From contig LUGG01000001.1 of the NCBI GenBank assembly GCA_001683735.1, positions 310,001 through 374,000 on the forward strand: 64,000 nucleotides of DNA, written 5' to 3'. Under the pieces are notes generated by a model. It was given only the letters and a program-made list of their open reading frames with translations, ran no database searches and was not told where the DNA came from. The DNA comes from Grifola frondosa. Its lineage: Eukaryota > Basidiomycota > Agaricomycetes > Polyporales > Grifolaceae. Shown in pieces: positions 63,687-64,000 of this stretch. Made by a program: the position numbers and the translations under genes. The first letter of the stretch is position 1, and every line of letters begins with the position of its first letter.

Positions 63687-64000
63687 TCACGAAACAGGCC
63701 CACGGCCGGTGCTCGAAGACGGCGACGATGTCGAGGTACCTTTGCCCGCAGGTGACCCGGCAGGCGCGGTGTGAAGCACGATCTTACGCTCAGCGCCGCG
63801 TGGTGGCGATGCAGAGCGCGAGTGCATCCTCTCGTCCTCCACGGGCGACGTCCCGTTCGACGGCGGCGAGCGCGTCGACATATGCGGGAGGGGCATCCCA
63901 CCCGCGCCGATCGGTCGTGGGTGCGGTGGAAGCATCGTGGGCAGCGACGGGCTCGGAGGGTATGAACGCGAGTTATCCACAGGCTGGCGCATGTCCGGGG
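63687..64000 (-). CDS. C-terminal fragment of a Ser/Pro-rich protein, cut by the window edge
   Basis: The frame enters from the right edge and stops at 63687. About 104 residues are visible, rich in Ser, Pro, Gly and Arg (SYPPSPSLPTMLPPHPRPIG, then SRSASPPRGAERKIVLHTAP), ending SSPSSSTGRGPVS. It looks like a disordered tail with SP phosphorylation sites. No domain, so no function is offered. An upstream ATG in frame lies at 63992, but the frame continues past it. Confidence 0.5.
   Translation of the reverse strand, partial: PDMRQPVDNSRSYPPSPSLPTMLPPHPRPIGAGGMPLPHMSTRSPPSNGTSPVEDERMHSRSASPPRGAERKIVLHTAPAGSPAGKGTSTSSPSSSTGRGPVS

Overview
The window is nuclear DNA of a filamentous basidiomycete, most likely an Agaricomycete. 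The genes are close together, carry many 45-65 nt GT-AG introns, and encode eukaryotic housekeeping proteins: spliceosomal, nuclear-pore, SRP/GET, ribosomal and Ku proteins. A Cu-fist factor, a YAP1-type factor with redox cysteine domains and an SRPK-like kinase point to fungi. I rebuilt gene models by hand from splice sites and conserved motifs. Where exon coordinates are given, the exon lengths sum to an open frame.

Layout. 0.2-10.3 kb: SDO1 (-), RVS167-type BAR/SH3 (+), ALG1 (-), NFU1 (+), HEM3 (+), UBC16/UBE2W-type E2 (+). 10.7-15 kb: Cu-fist factor (-), a 503-bp TA-flanked MITE just upstream of it, SRPK-like kinase (-). 15.1-22.7 kb: PRP16 DEAH helicase (+), FYVE protein (-). 24-30 kb: an unidentified coiled-coil/helical protein (-), a PHD-finger protein (-), a small unidentified spliced gene (+). 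30.6-35.1 kb: DNMT2 (+), eIF5 (+), SMN (+). 35.6-42 kb: NIC96 (-), RPS17 (-), RPS22 (+). 42.7-51.4 kb: SNF2/STH1 remodeller (-), KU80 (+). 51.6-58 kb: SRP68 (-), GET3 (+), YAP1-type bZIP (-). 60.4-61.7 kb: ERF4-like (-). A gene fragment runs off the right edge (-).

Many neighbours are divergent pairs with 200-390 bp between start codons: SDO1/RVS167, ALG1/NFU1, kinase/PRP16, RPS17/RPS22, STH1/KU80 and SRP68/GET3. SRP68/GET3 pairs two ER-targeting pathways, and RPS17/RPS22 pairs two small-subunit ribosomal proteins.

The main caveat is sequence quality. At least eleven genes (ALG1, PRP16, FYVE, DNMT2, eIF5, NIC96, STH1, SRP68, YAP1, ERF4 and others in part) need one- or two-base corrections, mostly at short homopolymers, to keep conserved protein sequence in frame. 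Because these are single-copy essential genes, consensus error is the simplest explanation. Automatic predictions would truncate them. I found no CRISPR array, tRNA, rRNA, or autonomous transposon, and no clear novel system. The more unusual items are the MITE in the Cu-fist promoter, 11-18 nt microexons, GC-AG introns at conserved sites, a Pro-Ser-Cys DNMT2, and the unidentified gene at 29.2 kb.
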